Source: Nitrososphaeraceae archaeon
Lineage (GTDB): Archaea > Thermoproteota > Nitrososphaeria > Nitrososphaerales > Nitrososphaeraceae
Assembly (NCBI GenBank): GCA_029240395.1
Contig: JAREAJ010000048.1
Coordinates: 1 to 5,907 of the forward strand
Direction: 5' to 3'
DNA length: 5,907 bases
Both the position numbers and the translations under genes were made by a program. The stretch's first letter is position 1; every line of letters begins with the position of its first letter. The notes under the pieces were generated by a model. The model saw only the letters and a program-made list of their open reading frames with translations, ran no database searches and was not told the origin of the DNA. This document shows positions 1-5,491 of this stretch, in pieces.

Positions 1-2
1 AG

Positions 3-464
3 CACAATAAAGTACAGCAGGGCATCTGCAATCTGGAGAAAAAAATAAATAAGACAATACCGTTACCCCAAAAGATATTACTTTCTGTCACAGGAACTTT
101 AGAGAATACGATATCTATATTAATTGGTTCAGAAACAGAAGTCAAGATATTAGAGCAGGATGACTTCATTGATGTCATATATAGATCAGTAAATATCGTT
201 CAGAAACAAGATGGCAAGGTCTTGGTAAATGCGAAATCAAAGATCTACCCTAATTATTTGCCGCACAATGTAGTAAAAAAAATACGGGATCAAAAGGAGA
301 GCATAGGCAGTATTATCGAGTCGGAGAAATTGGAAACCTTCAGGATAATTCATGCTTTAGGATATAATCATTTGGAAAAGAATTTTACCAAGAACTATCA
401 TATTATACATAGGCAGAATATCGTATTTAAAATACAGGAAATATTCATAACAGAATTTCGCTAA
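3..464 (+). CDS. Chorismate pyruvate-lyase-like protein (DUF98 / Rv2949c-like), 5' end outside window
   Basis: Frame 3 is open from the left edge to the TAA at 462-464, giving 153 residues. A TTG at 222 is only an internal codon. The order of motifs fits the archaeal DUF98 family (PF01947): an LLSVTGTLE segment near the visible N-terminus, a YRSV segment with Arg at codon 183-185, an AKSKIYPNYLP segment, a TFRII segment and a C-terminal IQEIF segment with Glu at codon 438-440. In characterised relatives such as Rv2949c, chorismate is split into 4-hydroxybenzoate and pyruvate. By analogy with UbiC, the Arg and Glu are candidate active-site residues. In archaea 4-hydroxybenzoate can feed methanopterin-type cofactor synthesis, which is an inference here. 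The family is usually about 160-180 residues, so only a short N-terminal piece, including the start codon, should be missing. Family assignment is from motif memory. Substrate is not shown by the sequence. Confidence 0.72.
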   Translation, partial: HNKVQQGICNLEKKINKTIPLPQKILLSVTGTLENTISILIGSETEVKILEQDDFIDVIYRSVNIVQKQDGKVLVNAKSKIYPNYLPHNVVKKIRDQKESIGSIIESEKLETFRIIHALGYNHLEKNFTKNYHIIHRQNIVFKIQEIFITEFR

Positions 465-491
465 TAATTCAAGCAAGACAAAGGATTAAGG

Positions 492-565
492 TGGACCGGG
501 TGGGATTCGAACCCACGACCTCAGCAATGCCAATGCCGTATCCTACCGGACTAGACGACCGGCCC
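492..565 (-). tRNA. tRNA-Ala (anticodon GGC)
   Basis: The minus strand folds into a complete 74-nt cloverleaf. The acceptor stem GGGCCGG (565-559) pairs with CCGGTCC (499-493), and the discriminator is A at 492. The third pair is G3:U70, the classic alanine identity element. The anticodon stem CGGCA/TGCTG encloses the loop TTGGCAT, placing GGC at 531-529. The T arm is GTGGG-TTCGAAT-CCCAC. The D stem (GTCT/GGAT) uses two G-U wobbles. The 3' end continues CCT, so CCA is not encoded and must be added enzymatically. No intron is seen: the anticodon loop is an ordinary seven bases. The gene converges on the chorismate lyase-like gene, with 27 bases between them. Confidence 0.95.
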
Positions 566-592
566 TCCACTCCATCGGATTCCTTGCTTGGC

Positions 593-600
593 TATTAATA
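593..600 (-). promoter_or_regulatory. Candidate TATA element for tRNA-Ala
   Basis: TATTAATA lies 28-35 bases upstream of the mature tRNA 5' end on the minus strand. A start site about 26 bases from its centre would fall near 570 and give a 5' leader of about five bases. The element is self-complementary, so its direction is assigned from position only. An alternative AT-rich candidate lies slightly further upstream, around 603-610. Confidence 0.4.
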
Positions 601-643
601 CCTTTAACGTTCTTGAGGTTGAAGTTCGAATTATCACAGGGCA

Positions 644-656
644 TATATAATTATAA
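644..656 (+). promoter_or_regulatory. TATA-box region for the Nudix hydrolase gene
   Basis: The AT-rich run TATATAATTATAA sits about 31-43 bases before the GTG at 687. With archaeal spacing of about 26 bases from TATA centre to start site, transcription would begin around 676-680 and leave a leader of roughly 7-11 bases. No Shine-Dalgarno sequence is apparent before the GTG. Confidence 0.5.
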
Positions 657-686
657 TAGTCACACATACACCAATTTGTACTCGGA

Positions 687-1130
687 GTGGCGCTAATAGA
701 GCGGTCAGTCGGAGCTGTTATATCATATAGAAAAAAAGGCATTGAAGAAGAGTCTTTTTCCCATTATCAGTCTGAATTCCTCCTGCTAAGGAATAGAAGG
801 GGTTTTTGGGGATTCCCGCAGGGTCATAAAGAAAAGGGCGAAAATGAGATTCAAACTTTGATCCGCGAAGTCTGTGAGGAGACTGGGATTAGCGGTTTGG
901 ATATCAAGTCTTACATAGGTAAGATCCACTACTCGTATTTTCGATCCGACGGTATGAAATCCAAAAAGGAAGTATCTTTTTACTTTGCTATAACGGAGAC
1001 CAAGACTGTAGAAATTTCGTACGAGCATTTTGAATTTACATGGGCACCATTTACTCATGCATTATTCCTTCTTCATCACGATGAATTAAAATTGATCATG
1101 GTAAAAGGCCGCAAAAAAGGATTGTACTGA
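687..1130 (+). CDS. Nudix hydrolase, Ap4A-hydrolase-like
   Basis: The 147-residue product carries a perfect Nudix box (GX5EX7REUXEEXGU) at residues 46-68, with metal-binding Glu61, Glu64 and Glu65. It is preceded by the FWGFPQGHKEKGE segment. The N-terminal ERSVGAVI strand, the WGFPQGH motif and the C-terminal YEHFEFTWAPF segment resemble asymmetric diadenosine tetraphosphate hydrolases, which cut Ap4A to ATP and AMP. A role in clearing stress dinucleotides or damaged nucleotides in the cytoplasm is therefore likely, but the exact substrate is open. The start is GTG at 687: an in-frame TAG at 657 closes the frame upstream and no ATG intervenes. The gene is probably transcribed alone, since it is separated by 88 bases from the next gene, which has its own TATA element. 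Length is normal for single-domain Nudix enzymes. Confidence 0.88.
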   Translation: MALIERSVGAVISYRKKGIEEESFSHYQSEFLLLRNRRGFWGFPQGHKEKGENEIQTLIREVCEETGISGLDIKSYIGKIHYSYFRSDGMKSKKEVSFYFAITETKTVEISYEHFEFTWAPFTHALFLLHHDELKLIMVKGRKKGLY

Positions 1131-1176
1131 CGATTCGTACTCACCCTGAGCCATACTCGAAAGAATAGGGTAATAG

Positions 1177-1184
1177 ATTTATAC
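1177..1184 (+). promoter_or_regulatory. TATA box for the radical SAM gene
   Basis: ATTTATAC lies 35-42 bases before the ATG at 1219. The predicted start site is near 1206, giving a leader of about 12 bases without a convincing Shine-Dalgarno sequence. Just upstream, ACCCT (1143-1147) and AGGGT (1167-1171) form a short inverted repeat of uncertain meaning. Confidence 0.5.
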
Positions 1185-1218
1185 CCATTAGATTACGCAA
1201 TAAACAGGATATCAAAAA

Positions 1219-2796
1219 ATGGCATCGGCTGGAAAACGCATAGTGTTGACAGCAGATAGAAGTCTTATGACCAACTACAGAGGAAACTTTCTTTATGGGT
1301 TCATTGCCTGCGGACCTTATGAACTTATTCCAGAGGTCGTCTTCGACAAGCTATTCTGTCCAAGCGTCGAGACCGACAGGACAACAGGCGAGGTAAAGGT
1401 AGCACAGTGTGGCCTTAGAAGAATTGAAAGTGCATTATTAAGGGAATACGACAGATCCGAAGTATTTCTAGCTAATCCAGAAATGCTTGACAAATGCGTA
1501 GGACCGGAGACACGGGTTGTGGGACTTAACGTCATGGATCCGTTAGGAATGGCTCCAGTAACAACAACTATGTCTCCAGAAAAACTATCTTACATAGCCA
1601 TGAAGTTCAAGAAGATGTGCGCTTCTATCATTCAATTAAAAAAGAAGTATGATTTTAAGGTAGTCGTTGGCGGTAACGGCGCATGGGAACTTGCAAAACC
1701 AGATAGAATGGAGATCCACGGCATAGATACTGTTGTTGTGGGAGAGGCTGATGAACTTGCACTTGACCTATTCCATGACTTGGAAAATGGAAAGGCACCC
1801 GAATTACTTCACACATTTGTAAGAAATATTGAAAATATTCCTATGATCCAGGGACCTACTATAAACTCTCTCATTGAGGCCATGCGCGGATGTGGTAGGG
1901 GATGTGATTTTTGTGACGTCAACAAGCGCTCGAAAAAAGATATGCCCCTAGAGAGACTCCAGACCGAGGCTAGTTTTAATCTAAGGTATGGTTTTGATTC
2001 AATATGGCTGCAGTCAGATGAGATGTTGCTGTACGGATGCGACAACAAGGAATTTGTCCCTAATTCAGATGCTATCTTAGACCTCTGGAAGGGATTGAAA
2101 TCACTTGGAGCTAATTTCGTTGGCACTACCCACATGACATTATCAGCCGTTGCATCATCCCCAGATCTCATACGGAAAATATCTCAAATCAACGATATGG
2201 ATAAGAACGGTAGGTGGCTTGCAACAAACCTTGGTGTTGAAACAGTCGCGCCGAGCCTAGTCAAGAAGCACCTGGGAATCAAGACAAAGCCTTTCCAGAC
2301 GGATGAGTGGGGTGCTGTTGTCCGGGAAGGTTGTAAAATTATGAACCAGAACCATTGGTTCCCAGCGCTAACTCTAATAATAGGTTGGCCTGATGAGACT
2401 CCCGACGAGACGCAATACACTATTGATTTAATAGAAGACTTTAAGGAGACCAAGATGAGAGGGCTAATAGCGCCATTACTGTACCAGGACTTTTCGGAAA
2501 GGAACTCCATGCACTTTGGCAACCTAAACGAAGCTCAATTCACACTGTTTTGGAGATGTTGGGAACACAACATATGGGTCATAAACGATATCATTCCAAT
2601 AATTATTAGAAACAAATCCTATGGTCCAGTTATGAAATTATTTATGGCAGGACTCATAAGAGCGGGCACATGGGCCATTATGCGGTACTTCCGGGGACTG
2701 TCAAAGGAACTTTTCAATGGACGCCTTCCTGAAGACATCGTTGACCACTATTCACGAAGGAGATCTGTGACTGCATCCTTGCCTGCCAAGTTATAA
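1219..2796 (+). CDS. Radical SAM protein with N-terminal B12-binding-like domain
   Basis: This 525-residue protein carries the radical SAM signature CxxxCxxC as Cys225, Cys229 and Cys232, which would hold a [4Fe-4S] cluster for reductive SAM cleavage. Residues about 95-200 look like a B12-binding Rossmann fold. They show VVGLNV at 100-105, VVVGGNG at 148-154 and VVVGE ending near 176, without the DxHxxG histidine motif, as in many class B/COG1032 members. In the SAM barrel, an IWLQSDE strand follows the cluster loop and LGVET lies at 338-342. Residues about 456-493 are rich in Ile, Met, Leu and aromatics, suggesting membrane contact or a greasy substrate. Such enzymes methylate or form C-C or C-S bonds on unreactive carbons. 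Archaeal GDGT ring synthases (GrsA/GrsB) have this general architecture, so a lipid-modifying role is possible but not demonstrated. The ATG is 38 bases from a TATA centre. Confidence 0.85.
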   Translation: MASAGKRIVLTADRSLMTNYRGNFLYGFIACGPYELIPEVVFDKLFCPSVETDRTTGEVKVAQCGLRRIESALLREYDRSEVFLANPEMLDKCVGPETRVVGLNVMDPLGMAPVTTTMSPEKLSYIAMKFKKMCASIIQLKKKYDFKVVVGGNGAWELAKPDRMEIHGIDTVVVGEADELALDLFHDLENGKAPELLHTFVRNIENIPMIQGPTINSLIEAMRGCGRGCDFCDVNKRSKKDMPLERLQTEASFNLRYGFDSIWLQSDEMLLYGCDNKEFVPNSDAILDLWKGLKSLGANFVGTTHMTLSAVASSPDLIRKISQINDMDKNGRWLATNLGVETVAPSLVKKHLGIKTKPFQTDEWGAVVREGCKIMNQNHWFPALTLIIGWPDETPDETQYTIDLIEDFKETKMRGLIAPLLYQDFSERNSMHFGNLNEAQFTLFWRCWEHNIWVINDIIPIIIRNKSYGPVMKLFMAGLIRAGTWAIMRYFRGLSKELFNGRLPEDIVDHYSRRRSVTASLPAKL

Positions 2797-2819
2797 CTGC
2801 GAAGGCCTATGTTGTTTGC

Positions 2820-2849
2820 TAAAATAGAAATGAAATAAATGGAAATAAT
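2820..2849 (-). terminator. T-rich terminator region for the 112-residue gene
   Basis: The 77-base gap between two convergent genes is strongly AT-rich. Read on the minus strand, just past the stop at 2874, it holds repeated short T runs (ATTATTTCC, ATTTATTTC, ATTTCTATTTT), which resemble archaeal oligo-T termination zones. On the + strand, TATTTGTC and TTTCTTATTT around 2853-2879 could serve the radical SAM gene in the same way. No hairpin is needed in archaea and none is seen. Confidence 0.4.
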
Positions 2850-2873
2850 GAATATTTGTCTATCTTGAGTTTC

Positions 2874-3212
2874 TTATTTGGGATTCCCTTCTAACTGCTC
2901 AATAGCACTATCGGCAACAGTAGCTATCTTTGGAGTTAAGATAATGAAATAATTCTTATCGGCTCTTTCCACCGTAGTGATGCTTTTGTATTTCCTAGTA
3001 GATATGTCAAACTCGACCATTCCTGGATCAACATGTCCCTTGGTATAGATCATCATTAAGACATCTCCAGACAAAGGAGTAAGTGGCATTATGGAAAATA
3101 CATAACCTTTGTAAGAGCTTACCGGTAATACCTGTTTCATGTAAGGCGCAACAGATACTAAATATAGAAAAACATCTTCTACACTCGAGAATTCTTCATA
3201 TTCAAACTTCAT
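2874..3212 (-). CDS. Unrecognised small protein, 112 residues
   Basis: I do not recognise the family. The product begins MKFEYEEF, followed by a likely helix (about residues 10-28, SVEDVFLYLVSVAPYMKQV). Alternating hydrophobic segments then suggest beta strands (YVFSIMPL, DVLMMIYT, MVEFDIS, NYFIILTP), and a short C-terminal helix follows. There is no signal peptide, membrane segment, metal-binding cysteine cluster or DNA-binding motif, so a small soluble alpha/beta protein is likely. Coding is supported by a well placed TATA element predicting a leaderless mRNA starting at this ATG, by sensible amino-acid composition, and by fit between flanking genes. It lies 68 bases downstream of the FNR-like gene on the same strand, so read-through from that gene is possible as well. 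An opposite-strand reading frame across 3083-3361 overlaps both genes and is judged a shadow. Confidence 0.72.
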   Translation of the reverse strand: MKFEYEEFSSVEDVFLYLVSVAPYMKQVLPVSSYKGYVFSIMPLTPLSGDVLMMIYTKGHVDPGMVEFDISTRKYKSITTVERADKNYFIILTPKIATVADSAIEQLEGNPK

Positions 3213-3235
3213 ATCCTAGTTTGACACGGCACAAT

Positions 3236-3243
3236 GTATTTAA
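3236..3243 (-). promoter_or_regulatory. TATA box predicting a leaderless mRNA for the 112-residue gene
   Basis: On the minus strand TTAAATAC is centred about 27 bases before the ATG at 3212, so transcription should start at or within two bases of the start codon. Just upstream, CTTAAACCC resembles a second, weaker AT element or a BRE-like flank. Confidence 0.55.
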
Positions 3244-3280
3244 GGGTTTAAGAGTCTCATTGAGCAGCTTTCAGGAATAT

Positions 3281-4123
3281 TTAGCCGTACGATTCAAACT
3301 TGATATCATAACTCCCATCCTTTCTCTTATTACGCTCCGTAACAAAACCTTTTGGAACTAAATAGTCTAGAGCGCCATCTACAGTGCCCTGCCATCCACA
3401 TACATAGAAGGAGGTATTCTCCGGAGTTATCCTCTCATTTACTAATTCTTCGAGGGGCGACTGGTCTGTGCCGGGTTTTGGTCTGAGAAACGACTCGACC
3501 CTGCCCTTTTGGCCGTCCCATGACCTATTAAACCATTCCTGCGGTCTGCTAATGCTTGCTCTATAGCGGAAGTTCCACGTGTCTTTACCTACATCCATGC
3601 TCTCTTCTTCAAGCTCTGTCAATAGTTCCCTATAACTCAACTCGTCAACATAGCTGGCTCCGTGCAAGACAACTATCTCCCTTTTACTTCCTATAGACTT
3701 TAAATGCAAAGAATACGAAATAAATGGTGCCAATCCTGTGCCGCCTCCTATCAGAACCATTCTTCGATTGTCTGGGGTTCCATCATGCATCTTCTCATTT
3801 ATGGTAAATATTCCGGTAGGCTTAACCCAGGCAACATCTTGCCCCTCTTTTCTATTAAACAATTCAGTAGTTAAGCGTCCTGGAAGTGGCTTACGCACCC
3901 ATCTTACTAAAAGTTCAAAATACTTTTTCTGTTCTGGGGGAGACGCAATAGAATATGCTCTCCTTACTATTTTTCCTTCATTAGAATTATGGAGACCTAC
4001 AGTTACAAACTGACCAGCTCTAAAGTCGGGGACTGGACTATTTGTAGGTGTAATCTTGAAAATAGCAAGATCTTCTTTGAGGACTCTAATATATGAGATA
4101 ACTCCTGGATTATCAACCACCAT
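3281..4123 (-). CDS. Ferredoxin-NADP+ reductase-like flavoprotein
   Basis: The protein has the two-domain ferredoxin reductase layout. Counting from the ATG at 4123 (280 residues), the FAD domain shows FRAGQFVTVG at about 34-43, RAYSIASPP at 55-63 (the RxYS flavin motif) and PGRLTTELF near 81-89. The NAD(P) domain shows GGGTGLAPF at 126-134 and a terminal YVCGW near 241-244. It should pass electrons between reduced ferredoxin and NADP(H), supplying NADPH for biosynthesis; the ferredoxin and nucleotide preference are inferred. There is no fused 2Fe-2S domain. The penultimate residue is Tyr, in the region where plant- and Fpr-type enzymes place an aromatic near FAD. An in-frame TTG at 4147 would add eight residues, but the promoter predicts a start site near 4131, downstream of that TTG, so ATG 4123 is preferred. 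The gene is divergent from the small helical protein gene. Confidence 0.88.
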   Translation of the reverse strand: MVVDNPGVISYIRVLKEDLAIFKITPTNSPVPDFRAGQFVTVGLHNSNEGKIVRRAYSIASPPEQKKYFELLVRWVRKPLPGRLTTELFNRKEGQDVAWVKPTGIFTINEKMHDGTPDNRRMVLIGGGTGLAPFISYSLHLKSIGSKREIVVLHGASYVDELSYRELLTELEEESMDVGKDTWNFRYRASISRPQEWFNRSWDGQKGRVESFLRPKPGTDQSPLEELVNERITPENTSFYVCGWQGTVDGALDYLVPKGFVTERNKRKDGSYDIKFESYG

Positions 4124-4149
4124 ATATGGTCTTGAAATCCTGTCCAAGC

Positions 4150-4163
4150 TAAATAAATATATT
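4150..4163 (-). promoter_or_regulatory. TATA-box region for the FNR-like gene
   Basis: Read on the minus strand, AATATATTTATTTA is centred about 33 bases before the ATG at 4123 and only about 9 bases before the alternative TTG at 4147. Archaeal spacing puts the start site near 4131, giving an eight-base leader to the ATG and excluding the TTG from the mRNA. This element decides the start choice for the reductase. Confidence 0.5.
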
Positions 4164-4204
4164 GTTCGCTAGAGCGTTCTAATAAAAAACGAGCTCCAAG
4201 GAAG

Positions 4205-4213
4205 AAATTTATT
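4205..4213 (+). promoter_or_regulatory. TATA box predicting a leaderless mRNA for the 102-residue gene
   Basis: AAATTTATT is centred 28 bases before the ATG at 4237, so the mRNA should begin within about three bases of that codon. An in-frame TTG at 4231 would then lie at or before the start site, which favours the ATG. The element sits about 52 bases from the oppositely directed TATA region of the FNR-like gene. Confidence 0.5.
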
Positions 4214-4236
4214 CAATCCAAACACACAACTTGACT

Positions 4237-4545
4237 ATGTCAGATAAGTCTGCAAAAGTTAAAGGCAGGACTGGATCGGGACGGAAGTCCTCAGACGACA
4301 TAGATGCACTTTCCAAGGCAATTGATGAGGATACTGCCGAACATGAGAAAATCATGAGAGATTTTGAGATAGCAATGAGGGAATTTGCATCTGATAGGTC
4401 TCTCGAGACTTGCCTTGGCGCCCTTAATGTTTCAATTCAAATGTCCAATCTAAGATACAAATTATTTCAGTCCTACATGCACTATTCACGACTATTGGAG
4501 AGGGAGATAACTAAATTGGGTAGGCTGAGTTCAATTCGCAGCTAA
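4237..4545 (+). CDS. Unrecognised small helical protein, 102 residues
   Basis: I do not recognise the family. After a charged, Ser/Gly/Lys-rich and probably disordered N-terminus (about residues 1-22, including KGRTGSGRKSS), the rest reads as two or three amphipathic helices. The first is acidic (DDIDALSKAIDEDTAEHEKIMRDF), and it is followed by AMREFAS and a longer LNVSIQMSNLRYKLFQSYMHYSRLLEREITKL stretch with heptad-like hydrophobic spacing. This suggests a helical bundle or oligomerising protein, possibly a small partner or regulator. There is one Cys, no metal motif, no signal peptide and no membrane segment. The start at ATG 4237 is preferred over TTG 4231, two codons upstream, because the TATA element predicts a leaderless mRNA at the ATG. 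It is divergently arranged with the FNR-like gene and convergent with the FAH-family gene. Coding is likely, function unknown. Confidence 0.7.
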   Translation: MSDKSAKVKGRTGSGRKSSDDIDALSKAIDEDTAEHEKIMRDFEIAMREFASDRSLETCLGALNVSIQMSNLRYKLFQSYMHYSRLLEREITKLGRLSSIRS

Positions 4546-4574
4546 TCAGTGAGGACAAGAGAAGCTGATTTTCA
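4544..4574 (+). terminator. Weak candidate 3' hairpin after the 102-residue gene
   Basis: AATCAG (4544-4549, overlapping the TAA stop) and CTGATT (4565-4570) can pair around a 15-base loop, followed by a short T run (CTGATTTTC). This resembles a weak stem plus T tract at the end of the small gene. Archaeal termination does not rely on hairpins and the stem is only six pairs, so the call is tentative. Confidence 0.2.
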
Positions 4575-4600
4575 ACTGCATCCTCTATCAAAGCATGTAC

Positions 4601-4612
4601 TGAAGTACTTCA
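4601..4612. repeat. 12-bp perfect palindrome at the FAH-family stop codon
   Basis: TGAAGTACTTCA is identical to its own reverse complement. Its last three bases on the + strand (4610-4612) are the TGA stop of the FAH-family gene read on the minus strand. It could be a protein-binding site, a small 3' stem or chance. Confidence 0.4.
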
Positions 4613-5479
4613 TTTGACGGTTACTCGATTTCGGATTTTTCCAAGCTTTTCTATTGCAATTTCAACAATATCTCCATCTTTTAGGTATTTGGGATCGGCC
4701 ATCGACATGGCAACTCCCGCAGGAGTACCAGTAGAAATGATATCTCCCGCTTCAATAGTCATCACGCTACTCAAACTTGAGATTATTCTTTTAATAGGAA
4801 TAACCATATTTAGGCTAGAAGAATTCTGTCGAACTTCATCATTAACCCTAGTGACGATGGCCAAGTTTTGAGGGTCAGATATTTCGTCTTTAGTTGTTAT
4901 CCAAGGACCGCACGGAGCAAACGTGTCAATTCCCTTTCCTCTAGTAAACTGCTTATCTTTGAACTGAATATCTCTTGCTGAAACGTCATGCATTATCATA
5001 TACCCAAACACAGAGTCCAATGCTTCTTCTTCTGATACAGCCTTTGTTCTTTTTCCTATAACGACTGCAATTTCCGCTTCATAGTCTAACCTTTTTACAA
5101 ACGGAGGGCAAATGATATCGCTATAAGGAGAATTCAGTGTAGTGCGGGGTTTAATGAAAATTACCGGTTCATCAGAAGGCATTAGACCAGCGTCCTTTGC
5201 ATGATCATAATAGTTGAACGCAAGACATATTATTGTGGGAGGATTTGGCAGAGGTGCCAGCAGCTCTACTGCATCAAGACTGGTATCATATTCTAGGTCT
5301 TTTTGATATGCCATTACTTCGTTTGTCCAGTCATTAAATATGAAATCCTTGACTGTGGGAGGAAGAGGTATTCCGGTTTGTTCTTGAATTTCTGATCTTG
5401 TGATCAGTTTGCCTGCGTCATTAGATAGAATGGCATATGTTTCCCCTGCTAAGATGTCCTTTATTCTGGCGATTTTCAT
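4610..5479 (-). CDS. Fumarylacetoacetate hydrolase (FAH) family enzyme
   Basis: The 289-residue product has a variable N-terminal part (1-75) and a typical FAH C-terminal catalytic domain. Visible family features are FNYYDHAKD at 88-96 (variant of the usual GxNYxxHxxE), PVIFIKPRT at 105-113, metal ligands Glu134 and Glu136 in LDYEAEI and Asp165 in MHDVSARD, RGKGIDTFAPCGPW at 180-193, and STGTPAGVA near 250. The family, dependent on Mg2+ or similar metal, cleaves or isomerises beta-diketo and oxo acids: acylpyruvate hydrolysis, oxaloacetate decarboxylation, or isomerisation and decarboxylation in homoprotocatechuate breakdown. Substrate cannot be decided from sequence and no aromatic-degradation genes are nearby. 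It starts 12 bases after the gltX stop, but a TATA element inside gltX predicts its own leaderless transcript. A weak GGTAGG precedes the ATG and might help translation on a longer gltX message. Length is normal for two-part family members. Confidence 0.87.
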   Translation of the reverse strand: MKIARIKDILAGETYAILSNDAGKLITRSEIQEQTGIPLPPTVKDFIFNDWTNEVMAYQKDLEYDTSLDAVELLAPLPNPPTIICLAFNYYDHAKDAGLMPSDEPVIFIKPRTTLNSPYSDIICPPFVKRLDYEAEIAVVIGKRTKAVSEEEALDSVFGYMIMHDVSARDIQFKDKQFTRGKGIDTFAPCGPWITTKDEISDPQNLAIVTRVNDEVRQNSSSLNMVIPIKRIISSLSSVMTIEAGDIISTGTPAGVAMSMADPKYLKDGDIVEIAIEKLGKIRNRVTVK

Positions 5480-5491
5480 ATTGCTGCCTAC

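Noticed and set aside
492..565. tRNA as an integrated-element attachment site
   Set aside because: No partial copy of the tRNA 3' end was noticed elsewhere in the window and no integrase lies nearby.
551..742. Minus-strand open frame of 63 codons
   Set aside because: It overlaps the 5' part of the tRNA-Ala gene and the start of the Nudix gene, and has no family features.
786..1058. Minus-strand frame of 90 codons opposite the Nudix gene
   Set aside because: It lies wholly within the Nudix coding sequence with its intact Nudix box. It is an antisense shadow.
1317..2522. Three minus-strand frames opposite the radical SAM gene
   Set aside because: All are inside a well supported 525-residue coding sequence. 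Their translations look like unstructured complement of codons.
3083..3361. Plus-strand frame of 92 codons
   Set aside because: It overlaps both the 112-residue gene and the 3' end of the FNR-like gene on the other strand. The opposite-strand genes have promoter or motif support and this frame has none.
3738..4013. Plus-strand frame of 91 codons
   Set aside because: It is antisense to the FAD- and NADP-binding motifs of the FNR-like gene.
4614..4871. Plus-strand frame of 85 codons
   Set aside because: It is antisense to the conserved C-terminal half of the FAH-family gene.
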